Shown one piece after another: positions 48,372 through 59,476 of a stretch of DNA of 64,000 nucleotides. The notes beneath the pieces were generated by a model that was not told the origin of the DNA, made no database searches, and was given only the letters and a program-made list of their open reading frames with translations. The stretch spans positions 372,001-436,000 of the forward strand of contig JANBVO010000016.1 of the NCBI GenBank assembly GCA_030052745.1, in the 5' to 3' direction. The position numbers and the translations under genes were made by a program. Source of the DNA: Pleurostoma richardsiae (Eukaryota; Ascomycota; Sordariomycetes; Calosphaeriales; Pleurostomataceae). Numbering within the stretch: the stretch's first letter is position 1; each line of letters begins with the position of its first letter.

Positions 48372-49367
48372 GGCCAGGCAGAAGCACGGTCACTTCAAAA
48401 ACCGACGAGGGTGATGTAGAGCCTCCGAGTTGCAGAAAACGTAATTCCCAAGAGGTCTGCTTTCCTTCCGGCTGTATATTTACACTCGGCCGTGGTCGTG
48501 GATAGAGATGATAGGGAACCGAAAATCATAAGGCAAAGGAACAACACGATTTCGAAGGTCAAAGAGGCATCGAATTCCCTTCACATTGGATCTTAGTCCA
48601 GCTAATAGCCACCTCCCATAAGCCGGTCCGGACCGTGTTGTATCCTACTCGAGTTCTCCCTTGCAAGGACCTGACCACTCCGATGGTGTCGGATGTCTGT
48701 CATCAAACTAGAGAATAGTTTCCTGCGAAGTCTCGTTGTACAGACAAAATATCAAACGGAGAAGAAGCAACCAGAAATGCCGTCTTCTTGCACGTACTCG
48801 GTAAGCCCCACAAATGCGGTCCGACCGGACCGTCGCCAAGACACCGACCCGCCTCCCTGAGCGATATGGTTTGCTGTTCATCATGCATTCACTAGTCTAG
48901 CGGCAGTCACCGAAGTTGAATCCCTCCTCCACCGCAGATACATTCTGCGCACGGGGTCGTTACGGACCGTTCAAACGATACGCGGCAGACGTCCACTCTG
49001 TCTTGAGGGTTATTTAAACATCTGCGGGTGTCTGTCCGACCTAGAGCTAGATCGTCTTCGGCATGACCGGCCCGAGCCTAGTAAAGCAGCAGTTGTTGTT
49101 CTAAATACTGTAGCGGACGAGATGCGCGCAGTACACGTAACAGTAATAATAATCTTCAAAGTGGCAAGTTCCGTATATTCTTTTACTTCGATTTCAAAGA
49201 TTTACATACAGTAAGGACTATAAAATTTAATGAAGAATTGGTTGAGATATTTGATATGAAGGTTGGGACTACAGAAAAGTAGTGTAGTGTTGAGGCAGGC
49301 CACATAATTATTAGGGGTTCAACTTACACGAATCGCTATTCCTTTTGGAACCCGTGAGCTAAGCATG
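48372..49367. promoter_or_regulatory. regulator promoter with CGG-N6-CCG and CGG-N10-CCG palindromes
   Basis: A perfect 12-bp palindrome CGGTCCGGACCG lies at 48624-48635. A second inverted repeat, CGGTCCG-AC-CGGACCG, lies at 48817-48832, and a single CGGACCG at 48963-48969. They sit 250-600 bp upstream of the Zn2Cys6 gene. Zn2Cys6 dimers bind inverted CGG triplets with a fixed spacer, so these are candidate self-regulation sites. The rest of the interval, which also contains the ALDH-like 3' end, has no coding frame that I can support; it becomes AT-rich at about 49130-49290. Confidence 0.5.
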
Positions 49368-51067
49368 CTATGCGTGCCATCGTGCCCGAGCGTAGTAGAC
49401 AAGCAAGCTAGCACAGGTCACCACGGTTGAGATGACAAGAATTCCACCCGTTATGACTCCCTGGTCAAAGAAACCAATGTCTCTTCCATTCTTGAGGCGC
49501 TTCACCTCGGGCAATCTCGCTCTCACTTCATCGTCAAGTTGCGCCAGCAGCAATGGCGTCGGCTCTAGAAGAATGCCGTCCAGGAGCTGAGACTGTCTTG
49601 GCGGCAACACGTACTGTGGTTTTGGCAAGGTGAAAAAGCTCAGGTCGTATGGAGTAGAGGAGCCTATATCGAGGGGTTTCTCTGCCGGCGCGACCGGGCT
49701 AACTGTAAGCTTCTGTTAGCGAGAAGGCGCTTAGAGTCGAAGACAGGATTAGAAATATGTCTTGCACGCACAGAGGAGAGCTATTGGCAGCTGATTTACA
49801 AAGCTGACGTCTGAGTCGAGGAACTGACACAAGTACTTGGCTGCCCCTAGTGTCCTCGTGAATACAAACGCTGCCGCTAAGCGGCCGAGACTACTCCATG
49901 TTAGTCTTGTGCAGGGGGGAAAGCATATGGGACGCTCGAGATATAGATTACCCGTTGGATAAGTTGATTGCGTCGTCCACGCTTGCCACCGCATGAAGTA
50001 CAAGACATCGTTCTCCTAACTTTGGCTGAGCCATTGCCGAGCTCCTGAGGCACGAAGCTATGTTAGCAAGCGGTTATCAAAGTCTAACGCGACACGGACT
50101 GACCTGTCGAGCAGTTCAACCACCGTTCCGTTGGCCGCCGAGGACACAAGTCTTGCTTGCCCACTGTTAATGGCTTCGTCGGCAAACCCGCCACTCACCT
50201 TCGCTCCGGCAGCCGCCATACGACCATTGGTAGCGAGCCGAATTGAACACTGAACTGCAGCGGCCAAGAAGTCCTTGAACACCCACTCGTTAACGAGGAT
50301 TAGGTCTGGCGCGTACGGCGATTTCCCACGAAGGCCGAACCGCGCTCCGACCAGCGCTTCTGCTGAGACGGTTAGGTCGGCGTCGCGCTCAACGACCGCG
50401 ACCACGCGAGCCTCGATAGGCGAAACGACATGGTTCGTTAGAGGTGGATCGGGAGACCCATTTTGGAGGACACGGACGTGCCGATGGTTAATGTCGGCAT
50501 CCGCGATCGCCTTGGCGGTGGTTGTGCAGATTATATTCTGGTCTAAGGCCTCTTCGACAAGTCCTAAGATGACCAATGGAGCCTTGAGCATAGTCTGCTC
50601 TACCTATATGATAGTTCAATGTAAGTTTTCGTCCAAGTACATACTCATCCCTAGCAGTGATCACTCCTTACCCGGATGATGACGCAGTTGCCCGCGGCGA
50701 TTGCAGGCGCCAGTGCAGAGATGAGTCCGAACAAGAATGCGTGCGTTGCCGGCTCAATAACGACAATGCCGACCGGCTCACAGGCACGCGGTGCATCGTT
50801 TCCATTTGCGATGGCGTATTCGGCGTCGAGATCGCGTTCCGGTTCGATCGAGTTATAGGTATCCGCTAGGCATCGGAGAGCAAGCCAGTATTCCGCTTTT
50901 ATCTCCGCCGGACGGTGCCCTGTATCCTCTCCGAGCACTTTCTGAATCTCCGCGGAATTATCGATCAGTTTATCATGTAGCCTTTTGAGCTGGGTCTTCC
51001 TGAAGAAAGGATTGTGAACTCTTCCGTCAATAGCGGCCGACCTGACTTTGGAAAATGGCTTGGCCAT
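49368..51067 (-). CDS. aldehyde dehydrogenase-like protein lacking the catalytic cysteine, C-terminal membrane anchor
   Basis: Exons 51067-50672, 50597-50104, 50044-49952, 49893-49772 and 49702-49368 join in frame to give 479 residues. ALDH blocks are CEPVGIVVIEPATHAFLFGL, the substrate tunnel region ALAPAIAAGNCVIIR, and C-terminal ASVDDAINLSNGSLGRLAA. At the active-site loop, where active ALDHs have GQxC, it reads GKSPYAPDLILVNEW, with no cysteine. This is the pattern of fungal MSC7-like ALDH homologues. The C-terminus has a hydrophobic segment (GGILVISTVVTCASLLVYYA, about 450-470) followed by RARWHA, which fits a tail anchor. Dehydrogenase activity is therefore doubtful; a binding, scaffold or altered role is possible. 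An earlier in-frame ATG at 51079 would add four residues. Confidence 0.85.
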
Positions 51068-51493
51068 GGTGGGCTGCAAAGCTCAGGCTTGATAGGGCGG
51101 CAATGAAGCTCCTCTCCTCCGTTTTGGTAGTATCCGCCTGCACGTTGCTTGAGCAATGTCAAACTGGAAAGGGTAACGTCGATCGGCTAGACATTGACCA
51201 CTCGTTTGTGTCTGGGTTCAGGGCGGGCTCACGGCTAACTACCCTCTCCGCACTGGAAAGGGGCAAGACAGGCTTATGTCCTCCACATCCCGAGCTAAAT
51301 AGGCTCCACGAAATAGTACCTGCATCCACATCCCGACACGTACGCCTCATTGCCCTAGTCCGCCATGGCGATCAAACTACGGTGTCTGGCTCATGGCTGG
51401 GAAAATGAGAAGACGTGTTTGATTCTGCCGGTTGCTCGCTACCACACTCAATACTCGTGACTTTATGACTACAGACCATACTGTGCACTCATC

Positions 51494-51796
51494 ATGTCTT
51501 CTACCGCCACGACGACTCGGCCCTCGACAGGACTTACTCTACAGGCTGTCCTCGCCGACTATGACTTACATCACTCCAGCGGCCCGGCTACGTCAACAGC
51601 CAGCAACGAGTCTGCAAGCCAGACGCGGAATCCTCCAGCAGGCTGGGACGACACACACCGTCGCGTCCCCGCTCACCGACCGACTAACAGGCAAAGAGAC
51701 CCGCTGGAGACACGCGTGTACACGAGCACAGCGGAGCAGATATTCATCTCCGTCATGTTCACGGGGGTCTTCATCAACTCGGTAAGTGTGCCCTAG
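51494..51796 (+). CDS. small hypothetical protein
   Basis: A 100-residue frame, Ser/Thr-rich at first (MSSTATTTRPSTGLTLQAVL), then polar, then a hydrophobic stretch EQIFISVMFTGVFINS followed by a GTAAGT-type donor. It may be the first exon of a longer gene whose remaining exons I cannot find, or a remnant. It matches no family I recognise. It starts about 430 bp upstream of, and divergent from, the ALDH-like gene. Confidence 0.35.
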   Translation: MSSTATTTRPSTGLTLQAVLADYDLHHSSGPATSTASNESASQTRNPPAGWDDTHRRVPAHRPTNRQRDPLETRVYTSTAEQIFISVMFTGVFINSVSVP

Positions 51797-52077
51797 CGTT
51801 TCCCAGTGATCAGCGACTGCGAGAAAGCTGGAGTGGGAAAGACTTTTTAGAGGTATTCGTACTAATCGATTCTACTCGCTAGACTGCCGCGAAGACATGG
51901 CACCGAACATTTGGGAGACTTAACGATAACATCTTTCGATATCGTATCGGAGGAGAGATGTGAGGTCGGGGTCCGTTGGTCTACTATGTATCTGGAAATA
52001 CCGATAGAACAACAGCTACTTCATTGAGCCTCCATGATTTGGAGATATCTAAGTGCCTGAACTGTGTCCTGCAAGTA

Positions 52078-52629
52078 TCAGGATGACTCTTTGACCCCTG
52101 CCATGTGGCCCAAGTCTTCCCTGATCTCCGCGCGGCCAATCGTGAGCGGTTGGACCGGCTGCAGGATATACAGCATTCTCGCCCACTCTGTCTGGCTGAT
52201 GTTCCTCCAGGCGTGCATAGTGGCACGCTGGATGCAGACGTCTCCACGCTTCAGCACCCTTGTCTCCCCAGAATCCAGGACTAGCTCGACCTCGCCCTCT
52301 AACACGACACCGTAGTCCAGGCTGACGGTGCGGTGCATCGGGGAGAGCTGGCCGGGCGGCATATCGACGTAGCGTAGCACCGTGCCGTCCGAGACGGTGA
52401 GACCGGGGGAGTCGCGCAGATACTTCTGGTAGACCTCTATGTCGGCGCCGTGCGAAATCTGGGTAGGGAACCCTCTTGTCACGTAGCACTGGGCGAAAGC
52501 GGCCACTTTGTCTGGTAGTTCGTAGAATGGCGCCTCGGCAGGGATTGAACTGTCCACTATGGCTCGACCCTGGTCATCGTGGGTGGTGATGAACCTTTTC
52601 GGGTGACTGAGCTTGCCCTGGAGAGCCAT
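52078..52629 (-). CDS. small single-domain cupin
   Basis: One exon of 183 residues. The cupin core is GTVLRYVDMPPGQLSPMHRT (about 93-112) and DYGVVLEGEVELVLDSG, then GDVCIQRATMHAWRN. The metal-binding histidines and glutamate of cupin motif 1 (G-x5-H-x-H) are only partly present: MHRT keeps one His. The second motif, RGDVCIQRATMHAW, keeps the His. So it may bind metal weakly or act as a binding protein, isomerase or decarboxylase-like helper. This form is common next to fungal aromatic and secondary-metabolite genes. It lies between the ALDH-like gene and the fumarylacetoacetase, and is divergent from the latter. Confidence 0.85.
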   Translation of the reverse strand: MALQGKLSHPKRFITTHDDQGRAIVDSSIPAEAPFYELPDKVAAFAQCYVTRGFPTQISHGADIEVYQKYLRDSPGLTVSDGTVLRYVDMPPGQLSPMHRTVSLDYGVVLEGEVELVLDSGETRVLKRGDVCIQRATMHAWRNISQTEWARMLYILQPVQPLTIGRAEIREDLGHMAGVKESS

Positions 52630-53075
52630 TGCTTTAGAAAATTCCTGTCAGCGAAACGAGAGGAACCAATAAGGACTTGACATCGACGTCTATCACGGAT
52701 AACTACCTAGGTTTGAAAACATGCTGGAAAGACGATATATTACGATTCAAGAGACCTGGTGAGGTCTCGTCTCCCCCGAGCAAGTTTCGTCGCACATCCG
52801 ACTCGACCGGGCCGGGATGTGGACAGGCCGCAGTGCTCCAGCCTTCGGAGCACACCCGGCTTAGCACTTCCACTAGAGCCGAGAGCTCTTGAGACTTTGT
52901 CGAAGGAGACTTGATACCGAGAATCTACGCCGGACTTTTTCTCGAGTAATGAAAAGGCTGTCCATCCATTCGGACGGACCGGTTATGGGTGTATGCTCGA
53001 GTGCTTCTCAGCACTGTCAGCGTGATCTCCGCCCTCAATCCTCCAAATCACCAAGTCCAGCCCGATCAAGTCCAA
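52630..53075. promoter_or_regulatory. divergent promoter of cupin and fumarylacetoacetase
   Basis: 446 bp lies between the two start codons. CGGACCG occurs at 52975-52981, about 95 bp before the hydrolase start, the same heptamer as in the regulator promoter at 48.6 kb. This supports, but does not prove, a shared regulator. Confidence 0.45.
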
Positions 53076-54472
53076 ATGGCGTCTTTAGCATGTGAAGGCC
53101 ACTTTTCGGATCGCAATATACCATTCGGAATTGCATGCTCAAAAACGCATCCAGAACGACAGGCCGTCACTCGCCTAGGGGATTCAGTCTTGTTCCTGAG
53201 CGACCTCGCCGCCCATGGTCTCTTCTCGAAGATAAAGGGTCTCCCAGACGGGGTGTTCTCCCACGACTTCCTGAACGCCTTTGCGGCTCTCGGCAGGTCT
53301 ATTTCCAGAGCCGTCAGGGAGGTGATCCAGGAGATATTTCGCAATGGCGGCCTTGGAGCGTTCCCGCAGGGCGCCGTTGAGGAACTCGACGCAGTGACTA
53401 TGCATCTTCCGGTCTACATAAGCGACTTCACAGGTAACGAAGCGACTCGTTGACACTCCAACTTCTGCGTACCCGAAGAAGGGAGTTGCCCTAATTAGAT
53501 ATAAGACTTCTCATGTAGCGTCGAGCACGTCAAAAACGCCGGTCGCATTATCATTGACGACGAACGGCCTCCCCCTGCATTCTTCAACTTTCCGATCGCG
53601 TACCAAGGGCGGGCTAGCTCCGTGGTCGTGTCGGGGACCCCAATCCAACGCCCAATGGGACAGTATCGAGATAAGACAACTTCGGGCGCACCAGTCGTGT
53701 TCGGACAGTCGAGGGCGGTAGACTACGAGCTTGAGTTTGCAGCTGTGGTTGGAAAACCTCTCGCCATGCGTCAGCGGCTGAAGGCCACCGAGGCCGACGA
53801 TCACATCTTTGGGTTCGTTGTGCTCAACGACTGGAGCGGTCAGTTGTCCCCACAACGTTTATTGCGATCTATCAGCCGCGGAGGAACAAAGAGTATAATC
53901 TAACGATGTACTGTCACTCAGCGCGAGATATTCAAGCCTTCGAGATGACGCCTCTTGGTCCCGCAAACGGCAAGAACCTAGGCACGACTATCTCGCCGTG
54001 GATCGTGACCCTCGACGCCCTAGAGCCATTCAGGCTCCCGAGTCCACCGCGCACCCTATCCGTACCTCCGCACCTTGACGACGGTGGAAACGGCGCCTAC
54101 GCCGTTCGCATGCAAGCCGAGGTTGTAGTGGGACACAACGCGACTGTCACGGGTGTCTCCCAAGTGCAGTGGCTCTACTGGACGATACGACAGATGGCAG
54201 CACACATTGCGAGTGCCGGTGCTTCGCTGCGGACCGGCGACCTCTTGGCGACCGGTACCGTCAGCGGTCCAGGAAAAGGGACGCATGGTTGCTTGCTCGA
54301 AGCTACCGAGGGCGGTACGTCGCCGGTCCGACTTGAGAACGGGAGTACGAGGGGTTATCTCGAGGACGGAGACGCCGTGAGAATGACAGCTGTTGCCGGC
54401 GATGGAAAGTCGAGTGTTGGCTGGGGCGAATGTGTCGGGCAGTTGCTTCCGGCCCAGCCATTCAACCAGTGA
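53076..54472 (+). CDS. fumarylacetoacetase (FAH family)
   Basis: Exons 53076-53433, 53506-53838 and 53922-54472 join in frame to give 413 residues, the usual FAH length. The acceptor at 53505 (ATAAG) is chosen because it gives ISDFT then DFSCSVEHVKNAG, the DYTDF-x-H metal and catalytic-His region. RASSVVVSGTPI, the YELE metal pair (AVDYELEFAAVVG) and NDWSARDIQ are all intact. Members cleave a carbon-carbon bond in fumarylacetoacetate or related acylpyruvates, the last step of homogentisate breakdown. Being separate from any homogentisate dioxygenase here, it may act on a different ring-cleavage product. It is divergent from the cupin gene. Confidence 0.93.
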
Positions 54473-54587
54473 TACCCGATTGTATATACACACACAGGAT
54501 AGACAGTACTGAATCCTCAGCTAACCGCAAACTTCTCCTAGTCTCTGCCACTAGACGCGGAACGCTGAACATTCCACGTGCCTGATG

Positions 54588-57525
54588 TTAGGCAAGCATT
54601 CCCGGGACAGACACACCGTTTTCAGACGCCTTCTGAAGCCCTCCTATAAGGTGGATAAGGTTATCGACGAGATGAGGACGGAAAGACTCTTCGTGGTTTC
54701 GACGCAGGATGTCCACTACAGTCGCCATCATCCTGTCTGGCTGGGAAAGATGGACATCTATGGACTGGTTGTCAAGCCCCGGCAGGCCGCGAATGCAAGG
54801 AGATCCGCCTCCAAACCGGATGAACCTCTGCACAGCAGTGTCATCAGGACCGTCCAAGCGAACCACCTGGGACTGTTCCGCAATTGCCGTAGCAGGACTA
54901 TGGAACGAAGCAGCCCGGTGCGTCGAGGGAGCAGCCAAGTCTGGTCCTTCCGCCAGCATGCCATACACCCACACCGCCAGGCTGGCGTGATACACAGTGA
55001 TTGCGTAAACTCCCCAGATTGACCCCTTCTGGAGGTGTTTTGCTGCGCGGAGAACCTGACCCCCGTGCCAGACGGCTCTCCTGGCCGACTCACCCTTCAC
55101 CCACTCGTTGATGGTCGGATAGACAAGGCGCGCCTGCTCGAGCCCGTCCATGCCGGCGAAGAGTTGGACCTCTTCGAAGGGCATGTGGAGGTGCATGTAG
55201 ATAAGCTCCAACCGCATAGTAATCTCATCGGCATAGGCACCATCCAAGTCGGCACTGATGCGGAAGTTGGCGAGGAGTCTCATGATCTCCTCGTGCCGGG
55301 ACCCCATGAGCAGCGCATTCCATCGCCGCGGTCCTGAACCGGCTCTCTGGAGCGATTCAAGCTGGATGTACTCCCATGAGAGCCGCCAGGCGCAGGACAA
55401 CAATGCAGAGCTTGAAATGCTGGTGTCGACGGTACTATTGTGGGCGAGGGAGCCTTCGGGGTCGTCGACGTAGTCGGCTAACGTGAGCGGTCGAGCCGAG
55501 GAAGAGTTCGCCCCGGTTAGGAAAGATGCTTTCCACTGGGTGGCGCTGACCGCGGACCACATCTCAGCCGAGTCAGGGATGGGAAGCTGGATCTCGGCAT
55601 ACGATATCAAAGGGTTGACAAGAAGAGCGATCGAAGAGTTGGTGTCGTGCTCGAGCACCCTGAAGGTGAGTCGCTTAAGGGACTCCTGGTCCACCCACCT
55701 CGTCCATGCACGCTGGAGTGATTCCTCGTCGTCATCATCGCTGGGCATGGCGACCTTCGAGTATCCTGATCGTTTCAGCCTCCCATCTCGTCTCATCATT
55801 GTCACTAGAGGCTGAAGGAAGCTCTCTGCAATCTCGACCTTTCTGTTATGACCGCTCCAAAGGCCGATCTCAAGGGTTATGAGGTAGGCTTGCCAGAGTT
55901 CTATGTCTCTGGTAAGAGAGTTATTCCGTTCCCACTGCGTGACACGTCAGTATATCCCGTTATTTAATCTGTGCGGAACTTGAGCTGCGGCATCATGAAC
56001 TCTTACGTGTTTAGGTATTGCAACTCGAAGGCACTCCTGAATGGCCAGGCCGAGTTTGGACAAGGCAGGGTCCGCTGTCAGAACCGCTCCGCCGGCGACC
56101 ATGGCAGCAAGAAGTTCTGGTCGCTTCCCATTGGGAGCAAAAGTCGCTGCGTGCAGGAAGCGGTCTGACCCCGCAAAAGGCGACGTCAAGAAGTACTGGA
56201 GCAGCGTGTCGAGCAACTCGGCTGTCGGGAATAATTCAACAGCCCTGGAGAGATCCTGTGAGTGGAGGCTTTGGATGACGGTGGTAAGGATCTTGTCACG
56301 GGCCGACAGGCTTAATCTCGCGCAGGTCACGCGCCTCCCGAGGGATATTCGAGACTCGGGAGACTCATGATCGCGAGACGTCGATGGCAAAGAGAGATTG
56401 TGCTCCTCGGCGGCGGCGTGATCTTGAACTCTGGGCCGGAACTTCCAGTAGTTCCCGAATACCTCCGTGCATATGGCCGCTGGCCTGCACGGATCCGGGG
56501 AATGGTCCTGCGGCACGTGGAACCCGGGATCTTGATGGGCTCTGCTGTCGAGTTCAAAAGGCAAGTTCGTGTTGTATGCCTCTAAGAAGCGTAGATCAAC
56601 ATCGTTTAACTCGAAACTCATACCCGCGTCAAAGTCGAGAGCTCCCATTGGTGTCCACTGTCCTTGCAGTGCTCCCAGATCTGGGAATTCTGTACCAGAA
56701 AAACTAGTTAGCTAGGTATTCTTCTGGGAAGCGACATAAAGCTGACGCATTTAGAATCATGTTAATAGATTCGAGAAACGTACCTAAGAATGGCTGGGTC
56801 TGTGGGAGAAGAGGTGTGAGCATGTTCGGAACCCTGCAGCTGTCTGACGGATCGCCATGGAACTCGTCTCCGTATGCGTCTTCAGGGAGCCTGGGCGGCG
56901 AGCCGCCGACCTCTTCCACCATCTCCGTATCAATGGTCGCAGGTGGTGTGATTGCCAGCTGTGCCGAACGATCCCAGAGGCAGTCAATGTCCTTTTCGGT
57001 GCAGCGCTGGCACGGTTTCTCTTCAGTGCAGCGCAAGTGATTTGAGGCGCATGCCTGACATGCCTGTGTCACTCGTCCAATGATAGACCCATCACGGAGG
57101 GATGGCGCGCGCCTAGTCTTTCCCACGTTCGGAGAATCGTGCGCCATTACATGTCTCTTCAAGAGGTCCCTGATCCATGCAGAAATAGCGCTTAGTTGTC
57201 ACATTCAACATAAGGTTGAGAGGGTACTTGACTCACGCTCTCCCGAATGCCTTGGGACATACATGACACTGGTATGTCTTCGTCCGGGTGTCTATTCAGT
57301 GCTGCTTTTCAATATTCTTCTCCCTGAGAAGGAATGGAAATGAAAGAAGGGAGCAGTGAGAAGGGTAGAGAAGAGAAATGGGAGGAGCTTACGCGATCGT
57401 ACATGGCGCGTGAGATGGTCGACCCTCTTGTATCGGCGTTTACAGGTGCCGCACTGGAAGAGTCCCGGCATCTCGTCTTGCGCGGGACTGGTAGCCGCAG
57501 GTGCGACATCACTTATCGACTCCAT
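54588..57525 (-). CDS. C2H2 + Zn2Cys6 hybrid transcription factor
   Basis: Exons 57525-57393, 57291-57237, 57169-56784, 56689-56007 and 55934-54588 join in frame to give 867 residues. Two C2H2 fingers are assembled across the first introns: FQCGTCKRRYKRVDHLTRH, linker, YQCHVCPKAFGRADLLKRH. A Zn2Cys6 cluster follows at once: QACQACASNHLRC, then PCQRC and DCLW. The C-terminal half has the fungal_trans region, with MRLELIYMHLHMPFEEVQLF near its end. The combination of fingers plus cluster in one protein is known in fungi but uncommon. It acts in the nucleus. It is tail to tail with the fumarylacetoacetase (115 bp) and divergent from the LigB gene, both plausible targets. Confidence 0.92.
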
Positions 57526-58326
57526 TCTGTGCGTAGGCTCTCATGTGCAAAGACAAGTCCTTGAGACTCAGGTTAGGTAGGATGAGACCGATCCACAAGG
57601 TTCCTCCCATGTGTTGTGTAGCGTTGAGAAGATGAGAACTAGGACGGCGCAGGATGGCTGTGGGGAAGGCGGGTGGGTGAGTGCGGGGCCCCGGAAATCC
57701 CACCCCATTCTGGGCTGACTATTCTCCGTAAAGAACGGGCACGCAGTGATAGGAAGAACCGCCTCTCACAGTGCTAAGGCGTGGCGTAGGCTAATTCCAA
57801 AGAGGGATGGCCGCCGTGCGGCCGTCTGGATATCCAAGCTCTATCTACGAGACAGCCATCTTACTAGTGCTATCACATCGCCATAGCTCCCCTCATAAGA
57901 AATCCCCCACTGCCTATTAGGACTCGAAGGCCTCGAGAGATCAGCAGTAAGGTGTCACCCATGACCTTTGACCCATTCGTTTCACTTACGTGCCTCTGTA
58001 ACACAAGTGAAGAGCGGAGCGCAGATGATCGACCGTGGTTTGACTGCCTTGAGCCGGCATTGGCCTGTGCTCTTCGGGTCCCTCCTCCACATCCCGAGTC
58101 TAAGTGGATGCGAGACAAAGATGATTAGCCGGCAAATCGATAGACAACGCGACAAAAGAAGGCTATAATCGGCATCTTCAGCTCACTGGGTCCTATTATT
58201 ACATGCAGCAATCGAACACTGAGATAAACCGTTGGACTATTGCGCAATGAGTATGTGTCACGCCGATGGTTCCCTCCAATCTTCCCAGCTAGGTCGCTCT
58301 GTTAACCCAAGGCTCTGAGCTGACAC
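57526..58326. promoter_or_regulatory. divergent promoter of hybrid regulator and LigB dioxygenase
   Basis: About 800 bp separates the two divergent start codons. I find no coding frame, repeat or clear operator. It is a reasonable place to look for sites of the adjacent regulator. Confidence 0.45.
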
Positions 58327-59297
58327 ATGTGCAAACCAGCGCCGTTGACGCCAGTCCACTTCTTTTCGCATGGCTCAACCATGATGCTGGGCGAGCCCTC
58401 GGAGTCTGCCGACTACTGGAAGAAGGCAGGCGAGGAGGCGTTAGCACATAAAATCAAAGGCGTGATTATGATGGTAATGAGCCAGTCCTAGGATCGCAAG
58501 AGCAGTAGTGGAAAGAGAGCAGTGGATAGGACCGTCTTGAGTCAGAGCTGACCATCTTATCAAAGGGTGCGCACTGGGATGCACTGGGTGACAGGATCGA
58601 AGTTGCCACAAACCCAAACCCCGGAAAGTCCCCTGTCGCCTACGTCCACCCATCGAAATATGTCGACTACAAGCTCAACCCAGACCTCAAGACCGCCGAC
58701 CGTTGCATCTCCATGCTCTCCAATGCCGGCTTCGACGTCACGGCAAATCCGACATTCGATTGGATACACGACACGTACCTGATACTGATCCGCATGTTCC
58801 CTAACGGCTGTCCGCCCACCGTGCTCATCTCGATGAACGCCCGGTTCGATCCTCACTACCACGTCAAGGTTGGAGCTACGCTACGGCCACTGAGAAAGGA
58901 CGGCTATTTGTTGATTGGCTCCGGAGGCGCCGTGCACAACCTGTACCGAAACGTCTGGACGCCTATGCTGCGGTACAGTGATAACTTTGCCCAAGAGAAG
59001 TCACCCGAGCCCTGGGCACTCGAGTTCCGCCAGGCCGTTGAGGATGCATTTGTTCATAATAGCGGTCCTAAGCTCCGGAGGGCTGTTACGCGACTTATGA
59101 AGCATCCGCTGTATCGGGAGGCACACGCTACCGACGATCATTTTATGGCGGCCATGTTTGTCGCTGGTGCCGCAGGGGATGAAGAGGATGAAGGGGTATC
59201 TGCCGAACTAAAGGCTGAGACGTGGGAATTGACCAATATGTGCAACAGCCAATTCACAATTGGCAACTGGCCGAGGACGTTGGCAACGGTGGCGTAA
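58327..59297 (+). CDS. LigB-type extradiol aromatic ring-opening dioxygenase
   Basis: Exons 58327-58473 and 58566-59297 join in phase 0 to give 292 residues. The start was found by reading back from the intron: MCKPAPLTPVHFFSHGST carries the two N-terminal iron-ligand histidines (HFFSH). GAHWDAL at the start of exon 2 carries a third, and NARFDPHYHVKVGATL with GSGGAVHNL gives the rest of the LigB/DODA (PF02900) active site. Members open a catechol or DOPA ring next to the diol with O2 and Fe(II). Fungal members are few-copy and include DOPA dioxygenase-like enzymes. It is divergent from the hybrid regulator and one gene away from the fumarylacetoacetase. Confidence 0.92.
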
Positions 59298-59476
59298 ACC
59301 ATGTACTAATTAGATACAGAGTTGTACCTTGGATCAGTAATCCTACATATCTGTATACACTGCAGCCCAGTTTGATGACCCAGATGAATATCTACATTGA
59401 CACTAACAATTCACATTCACGTCGTCAGCCTTAGCTGGTCATCCATTCTGTTGGCCGCAACAACGATCTATTGTTG

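Noticed and set aside
49368-59297. Standard homogentisate/tyrosine breakdown cluster
   Set aside because: Only the fumarylacetoacetase fits. No homogentisate dioxygenase, 4-hydroxyphenylpyruvate dioxygenase or maleylacetoacetate isomerase is present.
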